Part shown: in pieces, positions 7,500 to 15,610 of the stretch
How the letters are laid out: each line of letters opens with the position of its first letter
Numbering within the stretch: the stretch's first letter is position 1
Origin: Collinsella sp.
GTDB lineage: Bacteria; Actinomycetota; Coriobacteriia; Coriobacteriales; Coriobacteriaceae
NCBI GenBank assembly: GCA_018376905.1
Contig: JAHAAK010000002.1
Coordinates: forward strand, 33,078-97,077
DNA length: 64,000 bases
Reading direction: 5' to 3'
Program-made: the position numbers and the translations under genes
The notes under the pieces: generated by a model
Told to the model about the DNA's origin: nothing
Databases searched by the model: none
What the model saw: only the letters and a program-made list of their open reading frames with translations

Positions 7500-8504
7500 T
7501 TATCGATTCTCAATTGACCCGATGTTCTTGAGCTCGATGGAGATGAGGCCGTTGGGCTCGTTGACAAACTCGATGTACTCGGAGTTTGAACCCATCTCGG
7601 CCGGGAAGCTGATCTCGATACCCGTGTCGGTACGGATCTTATGATTGCGCACCGCCGCGCGTTCGACCTGCTTGCGCTCCACGGGCACACGCTCAGGAAC
7701 CTTCTCCTCGGTCAGTGCCGCGCGCACGCTCTCCTTGATAACCGGTTCGTCCTCAAAGACCTCATCGACGATATCCCAAGGCGGCAGCTCCTCGTCATCC
7801 TCGACTTTCTCGGCAACGGCAGCCTTAACCTTGGCGAGCGCCACGGCCGTATTGGCACCGTGCTCCTCGGCGACTTCCTCGACCACACGCGTCACGGTGT
7901 CGATGACCTCCTTGCCCGATACGCCCGTGTCGCACTGCAGCAGGCCATCGGGGATAAGCATACGGTCCTCGCCGGCAATCTTGCGCTTCTTGTCCACGTA
8001 GCCGATCTCCATGGTGCTCGCACGCACGATGGCATAGCTTGGAACCTTTTGCGAGGGGTTTGGCAGAATAGCGTAGTGGCGCGCGATGTCGTTGCGCACC
8101 TCCCCCTCCTCGCGGCCCACCTCGTGCATAAAAGCCCGCTTGGAGCCCAGCAGCATCACGGCAAACCAGCGGGCATCCTCATCGTCGTCAAAATCAGCCA
8201 CGAGCACATCGGTAGACTCGGCTTTCTCGGCTTTGGTGAGCTCGGAGGAGATAAACTCCGCAATCTGCTGCGACAGGTCCACGAACTCGCGCTCGCCAAA
8301 GAAATAGCCCTTGAGCTCGCCGCCGAATGCGGAGTTCTCGGCAAACGTGGCACGCTTGTTATCAGCCGAGGTGCGAGCGCGCCGCAGGTGCGTGGTTACG
8401 AAATTACGCACGGTACGGCTCTCGATATCGAGCTCGCGCTGGCTCATGACGTTGACGGCAGAGTCAAAGTCCAGGATATGCAGAATCGCGTGATTGATTT
8501 TCAT
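7500..8504 (-). CDS. Nucleoid-associated protein (NdpA/YejK family)
   Basis: A 334-residue protein of the 37-kDa nucleoid-associated family. The N-terminus MKINHAILHILDF and the following region (SQRELDIESRTVRNFVTTHLRR) match the family opening. Residues 80-200 contain the conserved segments for a structural core (RWFAVMLLGSKRAFMHEVG). The C-terminal third contains the late YVDKKRKIAGED and FPAEMGSNSEYIEFV segments. The ATG at 8504 is preferred over 8513 because ACGGA then falls at proper spacing. The cellular role in this phylum is unstudied. It stands alone, convergent with the lysine operon. Confidence 0.75.
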   Translation of the reverse strand: MKINHAILHILDFDSAVNVMSQRELDIESRTVRNFVTTHLRRARTSADNKRATFAENSAFGGELKGYFFGEREFVDLSQQIAEFISSELTKAEKAESTDVLVADFDDDEDARWFAVMLLGSKRAFMHEVGREEGEVRNDIARHYAILPNPSQKVPSYAIVRASTMEIGYVDKKRKIAGEDRMLIPDGLLQCDTGVSGKEVIDTVTRVVEEVAEEHGANTAVALAKVKAAVAEKVEDDEELPPWDIVDEVFEDEPVIKESVRAALTEEKVPERVPVERKQVERAAVRNHKIRTDTGIEISFPAEMGSNSEYIEFVNEPNGLISIELKNIGSIENR

Positions 8505-8589
8505 ATACAGCATTCCGTTCTAGATCGAATTGAGCACGAATCAGTATAGCGGTCGAACCCGCCCCAAGCGCATCGAAGATTGGCGCATC

Positions 8590-8610
8590 GGGGACAGGTT
8601 GCTTTGCACC
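8590..8610 (+). repeat. Short interspersed repeat, copy 1 (GGGGACAGGTT type)
   Basis: A 21-base sequence, GGGGACAGGTT followed by GCTTTGCACC, lies just past the end of the DUF2974 gene. It matches 9803-9823 at 19 of 21 positions, in the same orientation. The pair brackets that gene. Confidence 0.6.
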
Positions 8611-8615
8611 AATGG

Positions 8616-9776
8616 TTAGCGCAGGAGCTCGGACTGCCACGCCTCGAGTTGTTCTGCCAAACTCTTACCGGCTGCGGGCATGTCGATCTGGGGTCGTTTG
8701 GGCAGCAGCGCGCATTTTAGGATTGCCGCGATGGTCTGCGAGACAAAGCGTCGCGTATCCTTGTCAAAGCCTTGCGCAGCCTGGAGCATCACGGGCAGGC
8801 TCTCGCGCAGATTCCCAGCGATATCCGCAAACCGCTCAGCACCCGTAGCCTCAAACACGGAGAACAACGCATCTACAAAACGCTCGCGCTCGCTAGGCGA
8901 CACCGCAAGCAGCATCTCGCGAATGGAGCCATCAACGTATCGAGCACCGGCGGACAGGCGCTCACAGTACACGAAGTCGCGACCATCAACCACCCAGCTA
9001 AAGGGATTATGCTGAAGCAGGCTGAACTCGGTGCTCTCAACGATGGCATAGTCCTCCTGTGTCTCGAACATCATGCCAAAGATCGACGACCGAGGTAGCG
9101 TCTTGTCGATTCGACCGGATAGATCGGCGAAGGCGTTACCGCTCAGAAACTCCTCGACGAAGCCCGGACCATCATGGGAATACGCCCGTTCGATTCGCTC
9201 ACGGGCGACATCGGGGCACATCGCCGCACCGTACACCGCAAGGTTTCCACCCTTGGAATGACCTCCGCACAAAAGCGGCCCGTCAATCGCATCCGCCGCC
9301 TCGTCCACATAACGCGCCGCGGATTCCTGGGCCGGCACAGGACACCGGAACGCCATGTTAAAGTCCTCTTTCCAGCCCACAATCGTGCTGTCGGTCCCCC
9401 GGAAGGCAAGATAGCTAAACCCCGCCGGAAATCGGAACGTCATGGCCGCAAACTGCTCCGTTGTCTCGGCATCACTCACGCTACGATAGCCGCAAACACG
9501 AACGCCACGGTAGCGAGGGCTTGCTGCCACAGCCTCCAACAGGGCACGACTCCCCTCCGGATCCCACAGGTCGCCAATCATGTCTTGGTAGCACTCGGCG
9601 CGCAGCAGCTCGCGTACGTCTAGGCCCTGCCAGTTCGTCAGCTCCGCCATATCACCCGGCAAACGCAAATAGGACAACCACGCAAAGACCAGGCTATCCA
9701 CCGCGCAGAACGGCCGTTCCTCAAACGGATCAAACGCTGTCTGGGCATAGGTCAAAAAATTAGGCGAATCCGACAT
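8616..9776 (-). CDS. DUF2974 (Mbeg1-like) alpha/beta-hydrolase-fold protein
   Basis: A 386-residue protein. The core resembles class-3 lipases: FRGTDST at 125-131 and the nucleophile elbow GGHSKGGNLA with Ser174. This combination is typical of DUF2974 proteins of Gram-positive bacteria. Substrate is unknown; a lipid or ester is a reasonable guess. No signal peptide is visible, so it is probably cytoplasmic. The ATG at 9776 follows GGGAGGGCC. The gene is flanked by two direct copies of a 21-base repeat (8590-8610 and 9803-9823), which may mean that it was once mobilised as a unit. Confidence 0.75.
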   Translation of the reverse strand: MSDSPNFLTYAQTAFDPFEERPFCAVDSLVFAWLSYLRLPGDMAELTNWQGLDVRELLRAECYQDMIGDLWDPEGSRALLEAVAASPRYRGVRVCGYRSVSDAETTEQFAAMTFRFPAGFSYLAFRGTDSTIVGWKEDFNMAFRCPVPAQESAARYVDEAADAIDGPLLCGGHSKGGNLAVYGAAMCPDVARERIERAYSHDGPGFVEEFLSGNAFADLSGRIDKTLPRSSIFGMMFETQEDYAIVESTEFSLLQHNPFSWVVDGRDFVYCERLSAGARYVDGSIREMLLAVSPSERERFVDALFSVFEATGAERFADIAGNLRESLPVMLQAAQGFDKDTRRFVSQTIAAILKCALLPKRPQIDMPAAGKSLAEQLEAWQSELLR

Positions 9777-9794
9777 GGCCCTCCCATCAACTAT

Positions 9795-9823
9795 GGTGCA
9801 TTGGGGTCAGGTTACTTTGCACC
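9795..9823 (+). repeat. Short interspersed repeat, copy 2, with inverted ends
   Basis: GGGGTCAGGTT followed by ACTTTGCACC at 9803-9823 repeats 8590-8610. Here the repeat is extended leftwards so that GGTGCA (9795-9800) and TGCACC (9818-9823) form inverted ends. Confidence 0.55.
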
Positions 9824-9824
9824 A

Positions 9825-9859
9825 AAAAGGCGCCCGGGCCGTGTGGACCCGGACGCCTT
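9825..9859 (-). terminator. Rho-independent terminator of ldh
   Basis: On the minus strand AAGGCGTCCGGG pairs with CCCGGGCGCCTT (one mismatch) and is followed by TTT. It lies just past the ldh stop codon. Confidence 0.8.
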
Positions 9860-9890
9860 CATTGTAGCTTTTCGCTCTAGCGAGCTTGAT

Positions 9891-10841
9891 TTAGCAGGAG
9901 AAGTCGACGCTGTCGATGATGTCCTTGAGGGCCTTGGCGGAGGCGGTGAGCTCATGCTGCTCGTCATCGTTCAGCGGCACGGGGACGCGGCAGACGACGC
10001 CGTCGCGGCCAACGACCGTCGGCATGGAGATAGCCAGATCGGACAGGCCATACTCGCCCACCATGAGCGAGGAAACGGGCAGAACGGTCTGCTCATCGCG
10101 CATGACAGCGGTGCAGATGCGCTTGACGGCCATGGCGACGCCGTAGTAGGTGGCGTGCTTCTTCTCGATGATGGTGTAGGCGGAGTTCTTGACGTCCTCG
10201 GCGATACGCTTCTCGGCAGCCTCGTGCTCCAGATGACCGTGAAGCTCGCAGAAGGTGTTCAGCGGAACGCCAGCAACCTGAGCGCTGGACCAAGCGACAA
10301 ACTCGGAGTCGCCGTGCTCGCCCATGACATAGGCCTGGACATCGCGCGGGTCGACCTCGACGTGGGCACCAAGCATCTGCTGCAGACGGCCAGTGTCGAG
10401 CACGGTGCCGGAGCCGATGACATGGCCCTCGGGCAGGCCGGACATCTTGATGGCAGCATAGGTCAGAACATCAACCGGGTTGGAGACGATTAGCAGAATG
10501 CCGTCGAAGCCGGACTTCTTAATCTCGGGGATAATGGACTTAAAGATGTTAACGTTCTTGTTGACCAGGTCCAGGCGGGTCTCACCGGGCTTCTGGGCAG
10601 CGCCAGCGGTGACGACGATCATGGCGGCGTCGGCGACATCGGAATAATCGCCGGCGTAGATCTTCATCGGCTCGGCAAACGTCATGCCGTGCGCGATATC
10701 CAGAGCCTCACCCTCGGCGCGGTTCTTGTCCACGTCGATGAGGACCATCTCGGAGAACAGACCGCTCTGCATCAGAGCGAACGCCGAAGACGAACCGACG
10801 AAGCCGCAGCCGACAATAGCGACCTTCTTCTCGTTAACCAT
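9891..10841 (-). CDS. ldh: L-lactate dehydrogenase
   Basis: A 316-residue NAD-dependent LDH, converting pyruvate to lactate in fermentation. Features: the Rossmann motif VGCGFVGSSSAFAL at about 9-22, the adenine-binding acidic LIDVDKNRAEGEALD, the mobile loop GAAQKPGETR with substrate-contact Arg, IVSNPVDVLTY, and the catalytic His in MGEHGDSEFVAWS. The ATG at 10841 has GGGAG upstream; a longer frame to 10919 has no ribosome site. It is a single-gene unit with its own terminator. Confidence 0.92.
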   Translation of the reverse strand: MVNEKKVAIVGCGFVGSSSAFALMQSGLFSEMVLIDVDKNRAEGEALDIAHGMTFAEPMKIYAGDYSDVADAAMIVVTAGAAQKPGETRLDLVNKNVNIFKSIIPEIKKSGFDGILLIVSNPVDVLTYAAIKMSGLPEGHVIGSGTVLDTGRLQQMLGAHVEVDPRDVQAYVMGEHGDSEFVAWSSAQVAGVPLNTFCELHGHLEHEAAEKRIAEDVKNSAYTIIEKKHATYYGVAMAVKRICTAVMRDEQTVLPVSSLMVGEYGLSDLAISMPTVVGRDGVVCRVPVPLNDDEQHELTASAKALKDIIDSVDFSC

Positions 10842-11042
10842 TAGAAACTCCCATCTCTCTCCACAAACAAGCCGCCCGGGAACGACCCGAGTGGCTTGCC
10901 GTAATCCCAATACATCCAATCGGGACTTTGATTATGCTCCTATTCGCAGCCAAAAATCGACCGTTTACCGAAATTGTTTGCAGAATTCGTAAAATAACTG
11001 CACGAAATCGGTTTCGAGCTATTGACGAGTCGAAATAGGTTT

Positions 11043-12206
11043 CTAATACAGGCCCGCCTCGCGAATGGCCTCGACAGCCAAAGCGATCTGATCGGGCGGC
11101 AGGACCAGCGCCATGCGCACGTGCCCCTCGCCCGAAGGGCCAAAGCTCGCGCCCGGCGTCACCACAACGCCGGCCTTCTCCATGAGCTCCTCGCAAAACG
11201 CCATGGAATCGGTGCGACCACCGGGAAGCTTGGCCCACACAAACATAGAGCCATGCGCGTTGGGACACTCCCAGCCCAGGCCCTCAAGACCGTCGCACAG
11301 GGCATCGCGGCGTTCCTGGTACTTCAGACGCTGCGCCTCGACCTCATCGCGCGGACCGTTCAGGCACGCGATGGCTGCCTTCTGAATCGGGAAGAACATA
11401 CCAAAGTCGATCTGGCCGCGCAGCTTGGCAAAGGCAGAGACCACATCCTCGCGACCGACCAAAAAGCCGATGCGGGCACCGGTGACGTTAAACGACTTGG
11501 AGAGCGAGAAGAACTCAACGCCCACCTCGAGCGCGCCGGGATACTGCAAGAAGCTGCCGCCGGGCTCGCCGTCAAACACGATGTCGGAGTACGCGTTATC
11601 ATGGACGATCAACAGATCATGCTCGCGGGCAAAGGCGATAATCTCCTCGTAGACCTCGGGCGTGCCCACCGAGCCGACCGGGTTCGCGGGCAGCGACACG
11701 ATCATGTACTTGGCACGATCGGCAACCTCGGGATCGATACCCGCCACATAGGGCAGGTAATTGTGCTCGGCAACCAGCGGATAGTATTCGAGCTTGGCAT
11801 CGGCGATCTTGGCACCCGCCTCAAAGACCGGGTAGCACGGATCGGAAACCAAAATGGTGTCACCCGGATCGAGCAGGGCAAGGCCCAAATGGCCCACCCC
11901 CTCCTGCGTGCCGTTGCACGACTGCACCATAGACGGCGTAATGCCCGAAACGCCAAAGCGACGCTCATAGTAATCGCACACGGCCTGCTTGAGTTCGGGC
12001 AGGTCGCGCAGGGCATACTTCCACATCTCGGGATCTTGGGCTGCCTGCGTGAGCGCCTCGACCACATGGTCGTACGGCTTAAAGTCGGGCGTGCCCACGC
12101 TCATGTTGTAAATGGTCTTGCCCTGAGCCTTCAGCGCGAGAAGCTTGTTGTTGAGCGAGGCGAAGACCTCCGCGCCAAAGCGGTCGAGACGCTGCGATGC
12201 CTGCAT
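11043..12206 (-). CDS. Class I/II PLP-dependent aminotransferase, possibly of the DAP pathway
   Basis: A 387-residue fold-type I aminotransferase. The order of motifs is standard: YNMSVGTPDFKPYDH substrate-loop region, CNGTQEGVGHLGLALL, SLPANPVGSVG (Asn for PLP), VHDNAYSDIVFD (Asp and Tyr), the PLP-lysine segment SLSKSFNVTGARIGF, and the final Arg in GHVRMAL. It resembles LL-DAP/PatA-type aminotransferases. Since the window encodes DapH, an N-acetyl-DAP aminotransferase is needed, and this is a candidate; aspartate or another amino acid remains possible. A hairpin with six Us ends 18 bases before its ATG, so it may have its own attenuated leader. Confidence 0.8.
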   Translation of the reverse strand: MQASQRLDRFGAEVFASLNNKLLALKAQGKTIYNMSVGTPDFKPYDHVVEALTQAAQDPEMWKYALRDLPELKQAVCDYYERRFGVSGITPSMVQSCNGTQEGVGHLGLALLDPGDTILVSDPCYPVFEAGAKIADAKLEYYPLVAEHNYLPYVAGIDPEVADRAKYMIVSLPANPVGSVGTPEVYEEIIAFAREHDLLIVHDNAYSDIVFDGEPGGSFLQYPGALEVGVEFFSLSKSFNVTGARIGFLVGREDVVSAFAKLRGQIDFGMFFPIQKAAIACLNGPRDEVEAQRLKYQERRDALCDGLEGLGWECPNAHGSMFVWAKLPGGRTDSMAFCEELMEKAGVVVTPGASFGPSGEGHVRMALVLPPDQIALAVEAIREAGLY

Positions 12207-12224
12207 GGTGCCATCTTTCGATAT

Positions 12225-12256
12225 AAAAAACGCGGCGCTCCGACAAGAGCGCCGCG
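12225..12256 (-). terminator. Rho-independent terminator immediately before the aminotransferase gene
   Basis: On the minus strand CGCGGCGCTC pairs perfectly with GAGCGCCGCG around a 6-base loop and is followed by TTTTTT. It can end the nadE transcript, but it lies only 18 bases before the next start codon. It may therefore act as an attenuator for that gene. Confidence 0.82.
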
Positions 12257-12324
12257 CGATACGGGCCATCAGATTGCAAAAGTGTAACGCTTGCAACCCC
12301 CGTATTGGTTCAATTTAGCCAACC

Positions 12325-14304
12325 TTAGTCAACTGGATTGAGCGCGTCGATCTGCGCAAGCCACAGGCGCGAGCTAGCGTCACTCGGCATACGCCAATCG
12401 CCGCGCGGGCTGAGCGTCACCGAACCCACCTTGGGACCATCGGGCAGGCAGCTGCGCTTAAACTCCTGGGCAAAGAAGCGACGGTAGAACGTACGTAGCC
12501 ACGTGTGGACGGTCTTGGCGTCGTAGACGCCCTCGAAGCTCTTGAGCGCCATGCGGTAGATCTTGCCCGGCTCAAAGCCAAAACGCAGCAGGTAGTAGAG
12601 GAAGTAGTCGTGCAGCTCATACGGGCCCACCAAATCCTCGGTCTTCTGCGCAATCTCGCCGTCGCCCGTGGGCGGCAGAAGCTCGGGGGACACCGGCGTA
12701 TCGAGGATGTCGAGCAGCGTCTCGGCAATACGCCCGCCAAACACATCGGCCGCATAGCGCACCAGATGGCGCACAAGCGTCTTAGGCACGCTCGCGTTGA
12801 CGGCGTACATGCTCATGTGGTCGCCGTTATAGGTAGCCCAGCCGAGCGCCAGCTCCGACAGGTCGCCCGTGCCGATGACAAAACCGCCAGCCTGGTTGGC
12901 CAGATCCATCAGAATCTGCGTACGCTCGCGCGCCTGGCTGTTCTCGTAGGTCACGTCCTGCACGGCCGGATCATGCTCGATATCCTTAAAGTGCTGTTCC
13001 ACGGCAGCATGGATTGAGACCTCGCGGAAGCTCACACCCAAGTCACGAGCGAGCGACTCGGCATTGGACTTAGTGCGGTGCGTCGTGCCAAAGCCGGGCA
13101 TGGAAACCGCCGTGATACCCGTGCGCGACAGCCCCAGTGCATCGAAGGCACGCACGGTCACAAGCAGCGCTAGCGTGGAGTCCAAGCCGCCCGAAAGGCC
13201 GATGACCGCAGCCTTGGTACCTGTGTGGGCGAGGCGGGTCTTGAGGCCCGCAGTCTGCAGACCGAGGATCGTCTCGCAGCGCTCGGCCAAGTCGCCGTGG
13301 TCGGCCGGCACAAAGGGAGCGCGCGGGAAGACACGGTCGATGTCGCAGGCATCGCGCAGGACAGGTTCTTCGGCCAGCACGCCCTCAAACGAAAACTCAA
13401 CGGTCGTGGCCTCCGGAGCATCGTCGGTACGCGTCCACGTCGTCGAGCGACGGCGTTCGGCAACCAGGCGGTCAAGGTCAACGTCGGCGATGGCCATATC
13501 GCAGGTAAGCAGTTTGGTCGCGGCGAGCTTGGAGCCGTTTTCGTAGACGAGGTTCTCGCCCGCAAAGACCATGTCGGTCGTGGACTCGCCCTCGCTCGCG
13601 TCCGCGTAGGCATAGGCGCAGTACAGGCGCGCGCTCTGGTTGGAAATGAGGCTGCGGCGGTAATCCGCCTTACCGATAATCTCGTCCGAAGCCGACGGAT
13701 TGAGGATCACCGTCGCACCGGCAAGCGCCATCTCGGTCGAAGGGGGCGCCGGCACCCACAGGTCCTCGCAGACCTCAACGCCCAGCACCATATCCTCGGC
13801 ACCTTCATCACAGCAGCGGTAGACAAGCCCCGAACCCAGCGGAACCGGACCCCGACCGGCAAACTCGACCCACACAGGATCTGCGGGCGCCGGAGCAAAC
13901 CAGCGGCGCTCGTAGAACTCGCCATAGTTGGGCAGATACTTCTTGGCCGTGAGGCCCAAAAGCTCGCCCGCGCAGCACACGGCGGCGCAGTTGTAGATAT
14001 TCTCGGCAACTGCAACGGGAAGACCGACGGTAAAGACAATCGGCAGCTCGCGGGTTTCATCGAGAATATGTGCCAGAGCAGTCTCACAGGCATGCAGCAG
14101 CGTGCGATTATGGAACAGATCGGCCGCGGTATAGCCGCACAGATTAAGCTCGGGCAGCACCAACGCACGAACGCCGCGCTCGGCAGCATCGCGAACAGCC
14201 GCCAGCGCAACCTCGGCATTGCCTTCGACATCGGCAACGCGAATCTGCGGCGACGCCGCCGCCACACGCAAAAAGCCATCAGACTGAGAAAGGTGAAGAT
14301 TCAT
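12325..14304 (-). CDS. nadE: Glutamine-dependent NAD+ synthetase
   Basis: A 659-residue two-domain enzyme. The N-terminal half is a nitrilase-type glutaminase with the Glu-Lys-Cys triad visible in VLPELNLCGY, TAKKYLPNYGEFYERRWF and LGVEVCEDLW. The C-terminal half is the ATP-pyrophosphatase synthetase with the P-loop GLSGGLDSTLAL and the ammonia-channel and NaAD-binding segments (TGDLSELALGW, TYNGDHMSMYAVN). It amidates nicotinate adenine dinucleotide to NAD+. Size and architecture match the long actinobacterial and clostridial forms. It is the first gene of a minus-strand unit that ends at the hairpin at 12225-12256. Confidence 0.93.
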   Translation of the reverse strand: MNLHLSQSDGFLRVAAASPQIRVADVEGNAEVALAAVRDAAERGVRALVLPELNLCGYTAADLFHNRTLLHACETALAHILDETRELPIVFTVGLPVAVAENIYNCAAVCCAGELLGLTAKKYLPNYGEFYERRWFAPAPADPVWVEFAGRGPVPLGSGLVYRCCDEGAEDMVLGVEVCEDLWVPAPPSTEMALAGATVILNPSASDEIIGKADYRRSLISNQSARLYCAYAYADASEGESTTDMVFAGENLVYENGSKLAATKLLTCDMAIADVDLDRLVAERRRSTTWTRTDDAPEATTVEFSFEGVLAEEPVLRDACDIDRVFPRAPFVPADHGDLAERCETILGLQTAGLKTRLAHTGTKAAVIGLSGGLDSTLALLVTVRAFDALGLSRTGITAVSMPGFGTTHRTKSNAESLARDLGVSFREVSIHAAVEQHFKDIEHDPAVQDVTYENSQARERTQILMDLANQAGGFVIGTGDLSELALGWATYNGDHMSMYAVNASVPKTLVRHLVRYAADVFGGRIAETLLDILDTPVSPELLPPTGDGEIAQKTEDLVGPYELHDYFLYYLLRFGFEPGKIYRMALKSFEGVYDAKTVHTWLRTFYRRFFAQEFKRSCLPDGPKVGSVTLSPRGDWRMPSDASSRLWLAQIDALNPVD

Positions 14305-14507
14305 AAGAATGCTCCCGTGCGTAGACGCTATTCAACACAATTAGCAAGCCCTATTGTAGTTCAACCACCGGGTGGAACCGCATCCCACCAACTTGGTGAG
14401 CTATTGATGAGTTGATGGTATCTGTTAAATGTCACGTACGATTCACATCTGGTGGGTACCCTGATGGCTGCATGAAACGAAGCAGATTTACACCGGGAGG
14501 ACCCCGT

Positions 14508-15470
14508 ATGACAACCAAGTACACCGACGCGCCGCGCACGCGCGTCATGACACCGGCCGCGCTCAACAACGGCGTTCACGAAAACCATTCCATCGGACAG
14601 ACCATGGCCATCGCGCCCAAAAAGGGCCTGTTCGATGACATTTCCATTCCTCAGATCATCGCTGGCGCCGCAGCCGCCGCCACAAGCGTCGCGCTTGCTT
14701 CCAAGATTGGTATCGCTGGTTCAGTAATTGGCGCCGCCGTGAGCTCGGTCATCACCGTTGTGTCCTCGCAGGTCTACCGCCACTTTATCTCTGCCAGCGC
14801 CAAAGCCCTCAAAGGTACGCACGCCGACGTCGACTACCCCGCCGGCGCCTATGAGCCCGTTGAGCTTAATGCCGAGGAGCACCTGGGCGGCGCCGCGACT
14901 GCGCAGGAGATGCGCCAGGTTGCGGGGCGTGCGACCACGGCGCGCGTCGCCCCTAACAGCCTGCGCGCCAAGGCCGCGGCAGAGCGCAGCCAGACGCAAA
15001 AGAAGGTCATCGTCTTCTCGATCGCCATCGCCATCGTCGCGGTCATCGCCTGCACCGGCGCCATCCTTATAACCACCGCCGGTGAGGGTCTGGGCGAGCG
15101 CCCCGAGCCAATCCTTTCGTCGCGCACGACCGAGAGCGATGCAAATGGCAACACCCAGTCGCAGGATCAGCAGGCGCAGACGGACGATACGCAAGACAGT
15201 TCTACCTCTGCCAATTCGTCCTCGAACACCCAAAACCAATCGCAGGGCACCGATTCCTCTACGGCCAACAGCAGCACGCCGTCCGGCACGACCGACTCAA
15301 GCCAAACGACTGGCGGTTCGCAGCCGAGCACGGGCGGCCAGACGAGCGACACCACTTCGGGAACGGGCACAGCAGACAGCAACAACACCAACAGCTCGAA
15401 CAGCTCGAGTGGAACCGCGTCCGGCACGGCATCTGACAACTCGAGCCAAGGCACGGCATCGGGCAACTAA
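14508..15470 (+). CDS. Membrane protein with long Ser/Thr/Gln-rich tail, unknown function
   Basis: A 320-residue protein in four parts: a polar N-terminus to about 45; an alanine-rich amphipathic/hydrophobic stretch at about 46-90 with the glycine pattern IAGAAAAATSVALASKIGIAG; a basic-acidic middle; a clear membrane helix at about 175-200 (VIVFSIAIAIVAVIACTGAIL); and a roughly 115-residue tail made almost only of S, T, Q, N, G and D. The tail is predicted to be outside the cell. The ATG at 14508 follows GGGAGGA. No family was recognised. The tail resembles wall-spanning linkers but has no sorting signal. Confidence 0.7.
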   Translation: MTTKYTDAPRTRVMTPAALNNGVHENHSIGQTMAIAPKKGLFDDISIPQIIAGAAAAATSVALASKIGIAGSVIGAAVSSVITVVSSQVYRHFISASAKALKGTHADVDYPAGAYEPVELNAEEHLGGAATAQEMRQVAGRATTARVAPNSLRAKAAAERSQTQKKVIVFSIAIAIVAVIACTGAILITTAGEGLGERPEPILSSRTTESDANGNTQSQDQQAQTDDTQDSSTSANSSSNTQNQSQGTDSSTANSSTPSGTTDSSQTTGGSQPSTGGQTSDTTSGTGTADSNNTNSSNSSSGTASGTASDNSSQGTASGN

Positions 15471-15504
15471 GTACATTTGCCTCTCATAGATAACCGACCT
15501 GTAC

Positions 15505-15541
15505 AACGGGCGCGAATCGAAAGCGGTTCGCGCCCGTTTGC
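15505..15541 (+). terminator. Rho-independent terminator
   Basis: AACGGGCGCGAA (15505-15516) pairs with TTCGCGCCCGTT (15527-15538), followed by a short T run. It follows the Ser/Thr-rich membrane protein gene. Confidence 0.75.
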
Positions 15542-15610
15542 CTTGGGCGCCGCCATGGCGAACGCTATGCGATGGTAAGATGCTTTACATGTGTAAAGAG
15601 GAGATTTGCC

